DNA of 64,000 bases. Origin: an uncultured Bacteroidia bacterium (GTDB lineage: Bacteria; Bacteroidota; Bacteroidia; Bacteroidales; Prolixibacteraceae). Within the stretch, counting starts at the first letter, position 1. Each line of letters begins with the position of its first letter. Shown one piece after another: positions 16,216 to 25,165 of this stretch. The stretch covers positions 1 to 64,000 of the forward strand of contig CAIXCY010000064.1 in the NCBI GenBank assembly GCA_903918045.1, in the 5' to 3' direction. The notes beneath the pieces are model-generated. The model did no database searches and was not told where the DNA came from. It saw nothing but the letters and a program-made list of their open reading frames with translations. The position numbers and the translations under genes are program-made.

Positions 16216-18894
16216 TTAAATTGAAAACCAGTAATTAAACTTGATAAGGAAAATATTGTTAGGAGCTGTATTTGACAAACGCCCAATTGCACTATGTAGC
16301 GGTTCATTTCCCGGATTCAGAAAATCGGTCCGTTCATTACTCCAAACCAGAAAAATCTGGGAGCCGGGCCGGTATTCCCACCTGAAAACCATATTCGAAC
16401 GGAACTGGTTAAAATTGAAGTCAGGCTTTTTAAAGCTATAATCCACTTTATTATCGTTATTCTCGTCGACCAGATATTGATCGCCATTGAGGAGAAGTGA
16501 GTTGTTTAGTAATCGAAACCGGTTATTTAAATCATTTGCCCTGCCGTTTGTAATAATTTTAAAATTTGTATAGCTCCCCTGTGTTGCAAAAGGACTTCCA
16601 TAATATTGAATCGATATCTCGGGGGTAATGTTATAATCTGCCCGAAACGTTAACCCCATGGTTTCCTGATTAAGCTGCCCCAGGATAAACCTGCTGGCAG
16701 TACTAAATTGTCTGGTGTCAACATACTGAAGCTTATCAACTCTTGCCGAATAATTAAGATTCAAAGAGAAAAGCAGGGTATTTACCGGCCGTACCGATAT
16801 TCCTGCAGTAAGATCATTTAAATTGCCCGTATGTTCCCCTGAGAAGGAGGAGATTGTGGTAAAGTTCATCGTCACTTTTTTTGACTGGTCACTCCGGAGG
16901 GTAAAAGTTTCGATCCATTTGGAGGGGATCAGCATTGCGTTTCCTCCGCGAAGTATCCGGTTATCAAGCGCTGCATTCTTATATTCAAGTGTATTGGCAA
17001 ATCCCCACCTGTTTAAAAAGTCAGCAGAAATATTCATCAGAAAATCTGAATAGAGGTATTGTCCGCTAAAGTCCAAATTATTAGCTTGTTCCAGGCCAAT
17101 GGTATAAGTGCGGAAAATAGAGGCCGGTTTATTAATAAAGTAAGAGAGCATATTTCTCTGATGAATTAAATCGGCATTTTGAAGGTACCCCATATCATTG
17201 AGATCCAATCCCGGTGATCGCCATCCAACTTCCGTAGAATATTTCCATAACCCTCCGCTCCCTTTTCCTATTTTTAGTTTACCTCCGTAACCGGATAAAC
17301 GGGTAAGGGTGCTGTCATAGCCCAGATGGTATGCATCGGGCCGCTGAAAATAACGTGCAGACGAAAGCTGGAGGTTTCGGATTGCCTCAACATTGCCCTG
17401 GATTTCACTTCCGATGACTTTTGCCTCCAGAAAATAACGCTTTGCCTTCCAATAATGCAGTAGATCCAATCCGCCAGTATAAGCACCCTTGTTTAAAAAA
17501 TTCAGGTCCGGGTTATTCAGAGCGCGGTTTGTAGCTGTTAAAATTCCGCCAAACAGGGTATTGCTGTGGTTAAAGTCCTGCTGAATCCGGGCAACTGCAT
17601 AACTTGTAAAAGGCTCAACACTAACTTTTCTGTCGCCTGCAGTTGAATTAATTATTGCCTTTTCATTTGCTGTAAAGCTTTGTAGTACACCAACAGACAA
17701 TCCATCCGAAGTTTTTCCGCTAAACTTCAGTGCGCTTAAAATAGTCGTATTGTCGGGTGTTTTAAGATACTCCATATCCTTTAAAACAGGATGAAAGGAT
17801 GGCAAATGGCCGATACGACGACTATAAAAGAGGGTGGCATCATCCATGTCAAAATTAAAGATGCTCCTCCCCTCGAGAAAGAAGGGGCGTTTTTCTTCAA
17901 AAAAAGTCTCAAAAGCAGTAAGGTTCATCACCGACGGATCTGACTCGACCTGTCCGAAATCGGGATTTACAGTCATGTCAACGGTGAAATTACTACCAAC
18001 ACCTATTTTGGCATCCAAACCGATATTGCCTAAAAACCGGTGTCCGGTATTTGCGAATGGATTTGCAGCCTCTTTTTTAAATGTTCTTAGCTCTCCTAAT
18101 GAATAAGGCATCAATTCGATGCGTTGGGATTTTTTCAGTCCGCTGATTCCCCTCAGTTCACCAAAAAGGTAAAGCATTCCGGGACCAGTGGAGGTTTGTT
18201 GCTCCCAGTCGCTCTCTTCCTGCAGACGATCGATCCAACGCCAGACATGCAATCCCCAAACCTGATCATGCTTATTGCTGTACCGTAACTGACTTAACGG
18301 AATCTGCAGCTCCTGAGTCCACGCAGAATCCTCATAGGCTACCTTACCATACCAAACGGCATTCCAGTTCCAGTCGCCGATCCCGGAATTAGGAAGGATT
18401 GCATCAATTTTTTGTCGGCCTGCTGTCATATCAAACTCAAAACCAGTACGATGATCATGATAACTGTCAAAGGTGATGCCTGCCATATCGCCTGTCAGCT
18501 CGTCTCTTCTGCCAGCTTTTCGGCTAATTTTCTGAGGTTCCTTGTCCACGGCCCGAATAGCGACGTACAAGTTTTTGTCATCGTACAAGATTTTGACAAA
18601 AGTCGGATGAGTCGGCTTTGCCCCTTCGTTTGGAATCCACTGCACAAAATCACCTGCCCAGTTTCCTGTTTTCCAGCAAGGATCATCCAAAACTCCATTA
18701 ATTACAGGCCTCTCCGTACTTATCCGCTGAGTTGTGTAAACCCGCAGCGGTTTGGGTCGAAAATTAGACTGGACTGAATCACCATCAGGATTTCCCTTTA
18801 ATACCGTTACCAGGGTGAATAAAAACAATGGGAGAACAAGAAAAAACTTTACATATTCTCTTATAAATAAGGCCAATAAACTTCGAGATATCAT
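16216..18894 (-). CDS. Outer-membrane protein with CBM9-like domain and DUF5916 barrel
   Basis: The frame is open from 18942, but I prefer the ATG at 18894 because the signal-like stretch (FFLVLPLFLFTLVTVLKG) follows it at a normal distance; this gives 892 residues. The N-terminal domain has the family-9 carbohydrate-binding look (RPVINGVLDDPCWKTG, VKILYDDKNLYVAIRAVD, FEFDMTAGRQKIDA). The rest is the DUF5916 barrel with FTVDMTVNPDFGQVESDPSVMNLTAFETFFEEKRPFFLEG-type wording, ending in FNYWFSI. Members are presumed outer-membrane proteins of unknown function. The coupling to an arabinofuranosidase suggests work on plant polysaccharide. The sequence between its stop and the GH51 start is three bases. 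Confidence 0.85.
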   Translation of the reverse strand: MISRSLLALFIREYVKFFLVLPLFLFTLVTVLKGNPDGDSVQSNFRPKPLRVYTTQRISTERPVINGVLDDPCWKTGNWAGDFVQWIPNEGAKPTHPTFVKILYDDKNLYVAIRAVDKEPQKISRKAGRRDELTGDMAGITFDSYHDHRTGFEFDMTAGRQKIDAILPNSGIGDWNWNAVWYGKVAYEDSAWTQELQIPLSQLRYSNKHDQVWGLHVWRWIDRLQEESDWEQQTSTGPGMLYLFGELRGISGLKKSQRIELMPYSLGELRTFKKEAANPFANTGHRFLGNIGLDAKIGVGSNFTVDMTVNPDFGQVESDPSVMNLTAFETFFEEKRPFFLEGRSIFNFDMDDATLFYSRRIGHLPSFHPVLKDMEYLKTPDNTTILSALKFSGKTSDGLSVGVLQSFTANEKAIINSTAGDRKVSVEPFTSYAVARIQQDFNHSNTLFGGILTATNRALNNPDLNFLNKGAYTGGLDLLHYWKAKRYFLEAKVIGSEIQGNVEAIRNLQLSSARYFQRPDAYHLGYDSTLTRLSGYGGKLKIGKGSGGLWKYSTEVGWRSPGLDLNDMGYLQNADLIHQRNMLSYFINKPASIFRTYTIGLEQANNLDFSGQYLYSDFLMNISADFLNRWGFANTLEYKNAALDNRILRGGNAMLIPSKWIETFTLRSDQSKKVTMNFTTISSFSGEHTGNLNDLTAGISVRPVNTLLFSLNLNYSARVDKLQYVDTRQFSTASRFILGQLNQETMGLTFRADYNITPEISIQYYGSPFATQGSYTNFKIITNGRANDLNNRFRLLNNSLLLNGDQYLVDENNDNKVDYSFKKPDFNFNQFRSNMVFRWEYRPGSQIFLVWSNERTDFLNPGNEPLHSAIGRLSNTAPNNIFLIKFNYWFSI

Positions 18895-19118
18895 TATTAA
18901 GGCGGATGGTTGATCTAATATTTTATGCCTGCAAGATAACAATTTGAATTGGCCCGGTATAAAAATCCTATCTTAAACTATTCGCAATTTCAATTAAAAT
19001 AGGATGACCAACTTTATGAATAGCGGTTATTTAGCTCTCTTTTTGCTTAGAACTGGATAAAAGGGTGCCACCTGATCAGAAATGTTATTAACCCTGTTGA
19101 CTAATTAATTCCTAACCA

Positions 19119-19150
19119 TTGAAACCATATTGTGACTCTTGTTAACTTTG
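19119..19150 (+). promoter_or_regulatory. Bacteroidota-type promoter for recR
   Basis: TTG at 19119-19121, 21 bases, then TAACTTTG at 19143-19150, matching the phylum's -33/-7 pattern. The recR start codon is 18 bases downstream, so the leader is very short. Confidence 0.6.
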
Positions 19151-19168
19151 GAAAAATATAAGCGCTGA

Positions 19169-19792
19169 ATGACACTTGACAATTTCCCATCCAAACTTCT
19201 GGAAAATGCTGTAAATGAATTTTCTAAACTTCCTGGAATTGGGAAGAAAACCGCCTTACGGCTTGTTCTGCATCTGCTCAAAAAAGAGGTGGATGAGGTT
19301 TTACGATTCAGCCACGCCTTGACCCAACTTCGTGAGGAGGTTAAACATTGTAGCATTTGCCGCAATATTTCGGACCATGACATTTGCAATATTTGCAGTA
19401 ATCCGGCCCGGGATCACCGGATGGTGTGTGTTGTGGAGAATATCCGCGATGTGATGTCGATCGAAAATACCCAGCAATACCGTGGAGTCTATCATGTGTT
19501 GGGTGGGATTATTTCACCAATGGATGGGATAGGACCTGCCGATCTGGAGATTGAGTCGCTGTTGTTGAGGGTAGAAAAAGGGGAGACTGATGAGATTATC
19601 TTTGCTTTAAGTACTACAATGGAGGGTGACAGCACCAATTTTTATATCTTTAAAAAATTAAAGGATTTTCCTGTGAAGATTACCACCCTCGCACGCGGGG
19701 TCTCAATCGGTGATGAAATTGAATATACCGATGAGATAACCCTTGGGCGTTCAATCGTAAACAGAATGCTTTTCGAGAACTTTATGGGATAA
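19169..19792 (+). CDS. recR: Recombination mediator RecR
   Basis: RecR helps load RecA at single-stranded gaps, usually with RecO or RecF. The 207 residues are normal length. The helix-hairpin-helix [20 protein letters not shown] lies at about 17-36, the C4 zinc finger [16 protein letters not shown] at about 56-71, then a Toprim domain with [28 protein letters not shown] and the C-terminal [23 protein letters not shown] promoter precedes it directly, and the acetyltransferase gene follows after four bases. Confidence 0.97.
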   Translation: MTLDNFPSKLLENAVNEFSKLPGIGKKTALRLVLHLLKKEVDEVLRFSHALTQLREEVKHCSICRNISDHDICNICSNPARDHRMVCVVENIRDVMSIENTQQYRGVYHVLGGIISPMDGIGPADLEIESLLLRVEKGETDEIIFALSTTMEGDSTNFYIFKKLKDFPVKITTLARGVSIGDEIEYTDEITLGRSIVNRMLFENFMG

Positions 19793-19796
19793 AAAA

Positions 19797-20324
19797 ATGA
19801 AGAAATACCTTTCCAATGACATCATTACCCTCCGGGCTATTGAACCTGAAGATATTGACCTCCTTTTTTCGTGGGAAAACGACCCTGAGATTTGGGAAGT
19901 GAGCCATACACTGGTGCCCTATTCAAAATATATTCTGTCACTCTATATCCAAAATTCAGATAAGGATATTTACGAAAGCAAACAATTACGATTAATGATT
20001 GATACCACTGAAGGAAAAACTGTCGGAGCGATCGATCTGTTTGATTTTGATCCCTATCATTCACGGGTTGGGATCGGATTATTAATCTATGCTCCGGATA
20101 AACGTTCCAAAGGGTATGCCTCTGCTGCTATGGAACTCCTGATTCCCTATTGTTTTGGCAAATTAAACATCCATCAGGTTTATGCCAATATTGAAACCGG
20201 AAATAAGATCAGTTTCGCACTCTTCGAAAAACACGGCTTCAAAACCTGCGGTACAAAAAGGGAGTGGCTCAGAACCGATGAGGGTTGGAAGGATGAGGTG
20301 ATGGTGCAGAAGATTAATGAATAA
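19797..20324 (+). CDS. GNAT-family N-acetyltransferase
   Basis: 175 residues with the whole GNAT fold of the RimJ/SpeG-like type: ITLRAIEPEDIDLLFSWENDPEIW at the start, GAIDLFDFDPYHSRVGIGLLI in the core strands, the acetyl-CoA loop DKRSKGYASAAMELL near 102-116, and NIETGNKISFALFEKHGFKTCG. It transfers acetyl from acetyl-CoA to an amine; SpeG-like members act on polyamines, but the acceptor here is not decided. It starts four bases after recR and is probably co-transcribed. It ends inside an unusual repeat region. Confidence 0.88.
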   Translation: MKKYLSNDIITLRAIEPEDIDLLFSWENDPEIWEVSHTLVPYSKYILSLYIQNSDKDIYESKQLRLMIDTTEGKTVGAIDLFDFDPYHSRVGIGLLIYAPDKRSKGYASAAMELLIPYCFGKLNIHQVYANIETGNKISFALFEKHGFKTCGTKREWLRTDEGWKDEVMVQKINE

Positions 20325-20534
20325 TGGTAAGTGGTGAATTGTTAATGGTGAATGATTAATGGTTAGTGGTGCATGGTTAATTGTTAGTGGTTAATTGTAA
20401 GTAAAGAATGGCATTAACCATTACCGCATTGACCATTAACCATTAACCATTACTGCATTAACCATTACCGCATTGACCATTACTGCATTGACCATTACCG
20501 CATTAACCATTACCGCATTGACCATTAACCATTA
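20322..20534. repeat. 15-bp tandem repeat array facing a complementary TAATGG-rich arm
   Basis: Six copies of ACCATTAYYGCATTR stand at 20417-20431, 20446-20460, 20461-20475, 20476-20490, 20491-20505 and 20506-20520, with single ACCATTA 7-mers before and after. The left part (20322-20400) is full of TAATGG and GTTAATGG, the complement of the 7-mer, so the whole could fold back on itself. It lies between convergent genes, and the right end encodes the last residues of the HsdR_N gene. The units have no spacers and are too short for a CRISPR array. Confidence 0.9.
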
Positions 20535-20982
20535 ATTCCTTATAATCCGGCATTTCGGGCAGAAAGGTATAGGTCTGCTGATTTGAATCGAACCGGCAAC
20601 AATAATGGGATAAACCGTTAGTGACAATCAGGTAGCTCACCCTCAACTCAAGGTTATATCTGGCAATCTGATCAAATACCTGCTGTGTTATTTTCACCTC
20701 AGACGCCTTACATTCAACTACTACAAGAGGGCTCCCCGATTTCGAAAAGAGTACAATATCTGAACGAAAGTCTTGCTGGTTGATCCGCAAGGATCTCTCC
20801 AGCGCTACCAAAGTTGAAGGGAAATGCTTTTCCTCAGTAAGATATCGTGCAAAATTCTGCCGCACCCATTCCTCTGGAGTAAGCATTACCCATTTACGAC
20901 GAAAATCATCAAAAATCTGCTTTTTACCGGTTTGTTCCCTGATGCGAAAAGAATATGTGGGGAGATTAAGATCCATAATCAT
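20503..20982 (-). CDS. Stand-alone HsdR N-terminal-domain protein (PD-(D/E)xK nuclease fold)
   Basis: 159 residues matching the HSDR_N_2 domain found alone in many Bacteroidota. The nuclease-fold core is visible as FRSDIVLF (Asp75) and LVVVECKA (Glu90, Lys92), followed by QVFDQIARYNLELRVSYLIVTNGLSHYCC. It lacks the helicase part of a real type I restriction subunit, and no HsdM or HsdS lies near. Its role is unknown. The last eight residues (VNGQCGNG preceded by ELM) are encoded by the neighbouring tandem repeat, so its C terminus seems to have been rewritten by repeat growth. Confidence 0.85.
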   Translation of the reverse strand: MIMDLNLPTYSFRIREQTGKKQIFDDFRRKWVMLTPEEWVRQNFARYLTEEKHFPSTLVALERSLRINQQDFRSDIVLFSKSGSPLVVVECKASEVKITQQVFDQIARYNLELRVSYLIVTNGLSHYCCRFDSNQQTYTFLPEMPDYKELMVNGQCGNG

Positions 20983-21050
20983 ACTTTAATATAGGCGCTG
21001 TTTTATAATCAGGTCGTTATTTACTCCCTTAAATCATTGTCTATTAGGGG

Positions 21051-21084
21051 CAAATATAATTCAATATTTGAAGATTGGAGCAAA
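21051..21084 (-). promoter_or_regulatory. Probable promoter of the HsdR_N gene
   Basis: On the minus strand TTTG (21081-21084), 22 bases and TATATTTG (21051-21058) fit the Bacteroidota pattern with a spacer one base long. The start codon lies about 70 bases downstream. Confidence 0.45.
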
Positions 21085-21169
21085 TAGAGAAACAGATTTA
21101 ATTCTAAAATTTATTCGCAATTGAACAAAGAATCTGCAAAAACCAGATATTTTTGTACAAAATCTTACT

Positions 21170-21940
21170 ATGAAGACCAAAGAGGAGATTGTACGAAATT
21201 GGTTGCCCCGTTATACCGGCAGAGAACTGGAGGATTTTACACAGCACATCATTCTAACTAACTTTCAGAATTATGTCGAGAATTTTGCAGAGAAGTTCGG
21301 TGTTCCGGTAGTTGGCGAGGAGAAGTCGATGCCAAACGCCAGCGCGCATGGGATAACAATCATCAATTTTGGAATGGGCAGCCCAAATGCTGCCACTATT
21401 ATGGATCTGCTAAGTGCGATAATGCCCGAAGCAGTCCTCTTTTTAGGAAAATGTGGAGGGTTAAAGCGGAAAAGCGAACTCGGCAGCTTAATTCTCCCGA
21501 TCGCAGCAATCCGAAGCGATGGAACATCAAATGATTATCTGCCTATTGAGGTTCCTGCGTTACCCGCCTTTAGTTTACAGAGGGCGGTCTCCTCAACAAT
21601 ACGGGATATGGGTCTCGACTATTGGACAGGCACCGTTTTCACTACCAACAAAAGGGTTTGGGAGTACGACGAGCGGTTCAAAAAATACCTCAGCAAGACC
21701 AGGGCCATGGCAATCGACATGGAAACGGCAACAATTTTCACTGTCGGTTTTTGCAACCAGATTCCAACCGGCGCCTTGTTGTTGGTCTCAGATCAACCGA
21801 TGATTTCGGCGGGAATTAAAACCGCTGAAAGCGACAGGGAGGTAACCCGAAAATTTGTGAATCGTCATCTTGAGGTAGGAATAGGCGCACTCACAGAGAT
21901 TATCAATGACGGACGCTCTGTGAAACACTTGAAATTTTAA
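21170..21940 (+). CDS. amn: AMP nucleosidase
   Basis: A cytosolic enzyme that splits AMP into adenine and ribose 5-phosphate and so sets adenylate levels. The 256 residues contain the nucleoside phosphorylase-like fold: IINFGMGSPNAATIMDLLSAI, EAVLFLGKCGGLK, GTVFTTNKRVWEYDE, and the base/ribose site AIDMETATIFTVGF with LLVSDQPM. It is much shorter than the E. coli enzyme because the N-terminal regulatory domain is absent, as is usual in Bacteroidota. A -7-like TATTTTTG stands at 21148-21155. holA starts five bases after its stop. Confidence 0.9.
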   Translation: MKTKEEIVRNWLPRYTGRELEDFTQHIILTNFQNYVENFAEKFGVPVVGEEKSMPNASAHGITIINFGMGSPNAATIMDLLSAIMPEAVLFLGKCGGLKRKSELGSLILPIAAIRSDGTSNDYLPIEVPALPAFSLQRAVSSTIRDMGLDYWTGTVFTTNKRVWEYDERFKKYLSKTRAMAIDMETATIFTVGFCNQIPTGALLLVSDQPMISAGIKTAESDREVTRKFVNRHLEVGIGALTEIINDGRSVKHLKF

Positions 21941-21945
21941 TTAGC

Positions 21946-22950
21946 ATGGATTACAACCAGATAATAAACGACTTAAAAGCAAAAAAATATTCACCGGTCT
22001 ACTTTCTGGAGGGAGAAGAGCCCTATTTTATGGATCAGATCAGCCACTATGTCCTTGAGAATGTCCTTACAGAAGAGGAGAAAGGGTTCAATCAATCGAT
22101 TCTCTACGGCAAAGATCTGAGTATTGATGCCATCCTTACTGCAGCAAAAAGGTTTCCAATGATGGCTGAACGGCAGGTTATCGTGATTCGTGAAGCCCAG
22201 AATATCAAAAACATTGAGGAGCTGACGACGTATGTCGAAAACCCGATGCGGTCGACACTTCTGGTGATTAATTACAAATACAAAACGATCGATAAGCGGA
22301 AGAAACTCTATAAGGCTGTGAATAAAAACGGGGTCTATATGGAATCCAAGCCGCTCTACGACAATAATATTCCGACGTGGATCACCAAATATCTCAAGGA
22401 GAAAAACCTTGGCATCGACCCTCGTGCGGCACAGATGATTACCGACTTTGTTGGGAGTGACCTGCAGCGAATCGTCAATGAACTTGAAAAAGTGACTATT
22501 TCGATGGTTCCGGGGACCAGTATCATGCCTGAGGATGTTGAGAAAAATATCGGGATCAGTAAGGACTTCAATATTTTTGAATTTCAAAAAGCGCTTGGAA
22601 ATAAAGATATTCTTAAATCGAACCAAATCATTAATTATTTCATTGACAATGAGAAACAAAATCCATTGCCCGTAATTTTGGGAATGCTTGTTGGTTTTTT
22701 TCGAAAAATATTGATATACCACAGTATTGAAATGAAATCGGACCGGAACCTTATGGCGCAAAAACTGGGTGTAAACCCCTTCTTCCTCAACGATTACATC
22801 AATGCCGGGCATAACTATACCCTCGACAAGGCCATTAATATCATTTCGATGATGCGGGAATGCGACCTGCGTTCAAAGGGGGCGCGTGGCGGAAGTACTC
22901 CAAACGGAGACCTGTTGCGTGAACTCGTATTTAAAATTCTCCATTTATAA
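21946..22950 (+). CDS. holA: DNA polymerase III subunit delta
   Basis: The delta subunit opens the beta sliding clamp within the clamp loader. The 334 residues are full length. N-terminal PVYFLEGEEPYFMDQI is the typical start, followed by a degenerate AAA+ core, LGIDPRAAQMITDFVGSDLQRIVNELEKV in domain II and the C-terminal collar domain with LRSKGARGGSTPNGDLLRELVFKI. Only five bases separate it from amn, so it is likely in the same transcript, and the rhomboid gene follows after 11 bases. Confidence 0.95.
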   Translation: MDYNQIINDLKAKKYSPVYFLEGEEPYFMDQISHYVLENVLTEEEKGFNQSILYGKDLSIDAILTAAKRFPMMAERQVIVIREAQNIKNIEELTTYVENPMRSTLLVINYKYKTIDKRKKLYKAVNKNGVYMESKPLYDNNIPTWITKYLKEKNLGIDPRAAQMITDFVGSDLQRIVNELEKVTISMVPGTSIMPEDVEKNIGISKDFNIFEFQKALGNKDILKSNQIINYFIDNEKQNPLPVILGMLVGFFRKILIYHSIEMKSDRNLMAQKLGVNPFFLNDYINAGHNYTLDKAINIISMMRECDLRSKGARGGSTPNGDLLRELVFKILHL

Positions 22951-22961
22951 AATAAAAAACG

Positions 22962-23576
22962 ATGACAATAATATTAGTTCTGATTATCAGTTTAGTCTCT
23001 GCATTTGCCTTTTCACAGAGGGCGGTGATGGCACAAATGCAGTTTAACGCTTACAAAATTTACCACCGTAAGGAATTCTACCGGGTAGTCACTCATGCAT
23101 TCGTTCATGCCAACTGGGAACATCTGATCGTGAATATGATCGTACTCTACTCTTTTGGAACGGCAGTTGAGCACTTCTTTAACCTGTATTTTGGTCTCCT
23201 GGGAAGGGCTTATTACCTGTTTCTGTTTTTTGGTTCTGTAATTTTCTCAACACTTTATTCCTTATATAAAGAAAAAAATAATTCGTATTACAATGCGGTA
23301 GGTGCATCCGGAGCTGTTTCAGCAATCCTTTTTGCAGCGATTTTCTTCGATCCCTGGAACAATATCTACTTTTTTGGGATATTACCCATTCCAGGAATTA
23401 TTTTTGGAGGATTATACCTCTACTATTCCTATTATATGAGCACCAAAAAGGCAGATAATATAGGTCATGACGCTCATTTTCTGGGGGCGATCTTCGGATT
23501 TTTCCTTCCGATTGTATTAAAGCCATCCTTGTTATTCATGTTTTTTGATCTGCTCTTTGGCCGTATATCAATGTAG
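22962..23576 (+). CDS. Rhomboid-family intramembrane serine protease
   Basis: 204 residues with six hydrophobic segments, the basic rhomboid fold. The nucleophile is in GASGAV (Ser116) and the partner His is in GHDAHFLGAIFG (His172); the first loop carries HANWEHLIVNMIVLYSFG, with the conserved HxxxN. It cleaves membrane proteins within the bilayer of the inner membrane; no substrate can be named. It is the third gene of the amn-holA run. Confidence 0.93.
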   Translation: MTIILVLIISLVSAFAFSQRAVMAQMQFNAYKIYHRKEFYRVVTHAFVHANWEHLIVNMIVLYSFGTAVEHFFNLYFGLLGRAYYLFLFFGSVIFSTLYSLYKEKNNSYYNAVGASGAVSAILFAAIFFDPWNNIYFFGILPIPGIIFGGLYLYYSYYMSTKKADNIGHDAHFLGAIFGFFLPIVLKPSLLFMFFDLLFGRISM

Positions 23577-23650
23577 GTTAATCCAACATTCTGAGATACG
23601 AGGGTAAGATACTGTAATAATCATTTAAATAACAGAACGATAAGACAACT

Positions 23651-24529
23651 ATGAAAGGTGGGTTTAATCTCTTCAACGGCAAATTCTTGCGTGAAAGCGA
23701 AGCGCTCTTTACAGGGAAGGATCTGAAAAGGTTAAATGGCGGAATATGTGAGTCATTCAGGGCTGAATATAACCTGGTTATGTTTGCCAGAGCGAATTAT
23801 GATTACCTCATTGATTCACTCACTGAGATTAGATTACCTGTCCCTGAAGAGTGGAACTTCCCCCGGTTTACAAAAGATGTCTCCAGGTTGTTAAATAAAA
23901 ATCATCTGTACCTGGCTGCCAAAGTAACCATTCATCTGATACCGGGTATCTCCGGAACAGAGTATTTAATGAAAGCGGAGGAGATCCCCGGTGGATTTTT
24001 CCCGGTTAAAGAGGGTGGAGTGCTTATCGATTTTTACGAAGAAGGTGCTAAGAGTAGCTCCTCATACAACGCTTTTGAACCATCCAGCAGGATATTATGG
24101 GCAACAGCAACACGTACGGCAAATTCCTTATCGAGGCATAATTTAATCCTTTTAAACAACAAGGGTTTCGCCTGTGAATCGATTGAAGGGACCTTTGGTT
24201 ATCTCCTCGATCAGACCGCTGTTTTCCCAGACCGTGAGGCACAGGGTTACTCCCCACCTATTTTGAATGTTGTGAAAGGTTGTGCCGAAGCGTGTGGCTT
24301 TAATATTGAGGATAGAAAAGAGGTTAAACGCGAGGACCTGCTCAATGCTGACGAGCTGTTTTTAATTAACAACTTTACTGGCATTCAGCCCGTTCTAGGC
24401 TTGTATGCCCGCCGGTATTACACCACAGGGACCGTCGCCATTGCAGTTATGCTCAGGGAACTGGCCAGGGAACAACACCTCTCTACTCCTGTTACGGATA
24501 GAGATCTTCTAAAAGATCCCCTTTGGTGA
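23651..24529 (+). CDS. Class IV aminotransferase-like protein
   Basis: 292 residues of the fold-type IV PLP enzymes (branched-chain, D-amino acid and aminodeoxychorismate lyase group). The recognisable part is LILLNNKGFACESIEGTFGYLL near 165-187, where the family has LLLN-G-VTE-S-SN, and DELFLINNFTGIQPV near 235-249. The expected lysine motif (K-S-x-N before LLLN) is not in its usual form; EGAKSSSS around Lys134 is the best candidate for the PLP lysine. The reaction is therefore uncertain. It lies alone after the rhomboid gene, 74 bases away. Confidence 0.75.
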   Translation: MKGGFNLFNGKFLRESEALFTGKDLKRLNGGICESFRAEYNLVMFARANYDYLIDSLTEIRLPVPEEWNFPRFTKDVSRLLNKNHLYLAAKVTIHLIPGISGTEYLMKAEEIPGGFFPVKEGGVLIDFYEEGAKSSSSYNAFEPSSRILWATATRTANSLSRHNLILLNNKGFACESIEGTFGYLLDQTAVFPDREAQGYSPPILNVVKGCAEACGFNIEDRKEVKREDLLNADELFLINNFTGIQPVLGLYARRYYTTGTVAIAVMLRELAREQHLSTPVTDRDLLKDPLW

Positions 24530-24604
24530 AAAATATTAAATTGAGCTATTTACAAGTGCACACTGTTTGATCATAGATTCGCTATCTTTGGTATAAAATC
24601 AGAG

Positions 24605-25156
24605 ATGATGGAAAGAATAATTGCTTTTACAATTCTGAGTATGCCGCTTATCCTGTTATCCGGGAGAACGATTTTTCAGTTTAGAAGCCATGGTTTTTAC
24701 CGCTTATTCAGTTGGGAGTCAATTCTATGGCTTCTTATTTGCAATCTGAAATGTTGGTTTGATAACCCATTTTGCATCCGGCAAGTGTGTTCGTGGTTAC
24801 TTCTTTTTATCTCAATTTACCTCGTCGTCTCAGGGGTGATCCTTTTAAAAAGAGAGGGGAAACCAAATAGTAATCGGGTTGAAAAAGGGCTTTACAAATT
24901 TGAAAAAACTTCTGAACTTATCGAGAGCGGTATCTTTAAATACATCCGGCATCCGCTTTACAGCTCACTGCTCTTTTTGACCTGGGGAATATTTCTGAAA
25001 CATGTCACCCTCCCATTATTTCTAATTTCTCTAATTTCAACCCTTTTTCTATGGCTCACATCTTTATTTGACGAAAATGAGTGTATAAGCTATTTTGGTG
25101 AAAAGTATAGAAGTTATATGAAACGGACAAAGCGGTTTATTCCGTTTGTGATTTGA
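24605..25156 (+). CDS. Isoprenylcysteine/phospholipid methyltransferase-like membrane protein
   Basis: 183 residues with four or five membrane segments. The conserved C-terminal SAM-binding pattern of the ICMT/PEMT superfamily is present: ESGIFKYIRHPLYSSLLFLTWG near 115-137, then FDENECISYFGEKYRSYMKRTKRFIP at the end. These integral-membrane enzymes methylate lipids or small molecules; the acceptor is unknown. TATCTTTG at 24583-24590 is a plausible -7 element 15 bases before the start. It converges with the MazG-like gene, with nine bases between stops. Confidence 0.82.
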   Translation: MMERIIAFTILSMPLILLSGRTIFQFRSHGFYRLFSWESILWLLICNLKCWFDNPFCIRQVCSWLLLFISIYLVVSGVILLKREGKPNSNRVEKGLYKFEKTSELIESGIFKYIRHPLYSSLLFLTWGIFLKHVTLPLFLISLISTLFLWLTSLFDENECISYFGEKYRSYMKRTKRFIPFVI

Positions 25157-25165
25157 ACAACCTGT

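Noticed and set aside
20411-20534. Possible CRISPR array
   Set aside because: The 15-bp units are contiguous with no unique spacers, are too short for CRISPR repeats, and no cas gene is in the window.
21991-22812. Long 273-codon open frame on the minus strand inside holA
   Set aside because: It is antisense to a clearly recognised DNA polymerase III delta gene and its translation has no sensible domain, so it is a shadow.
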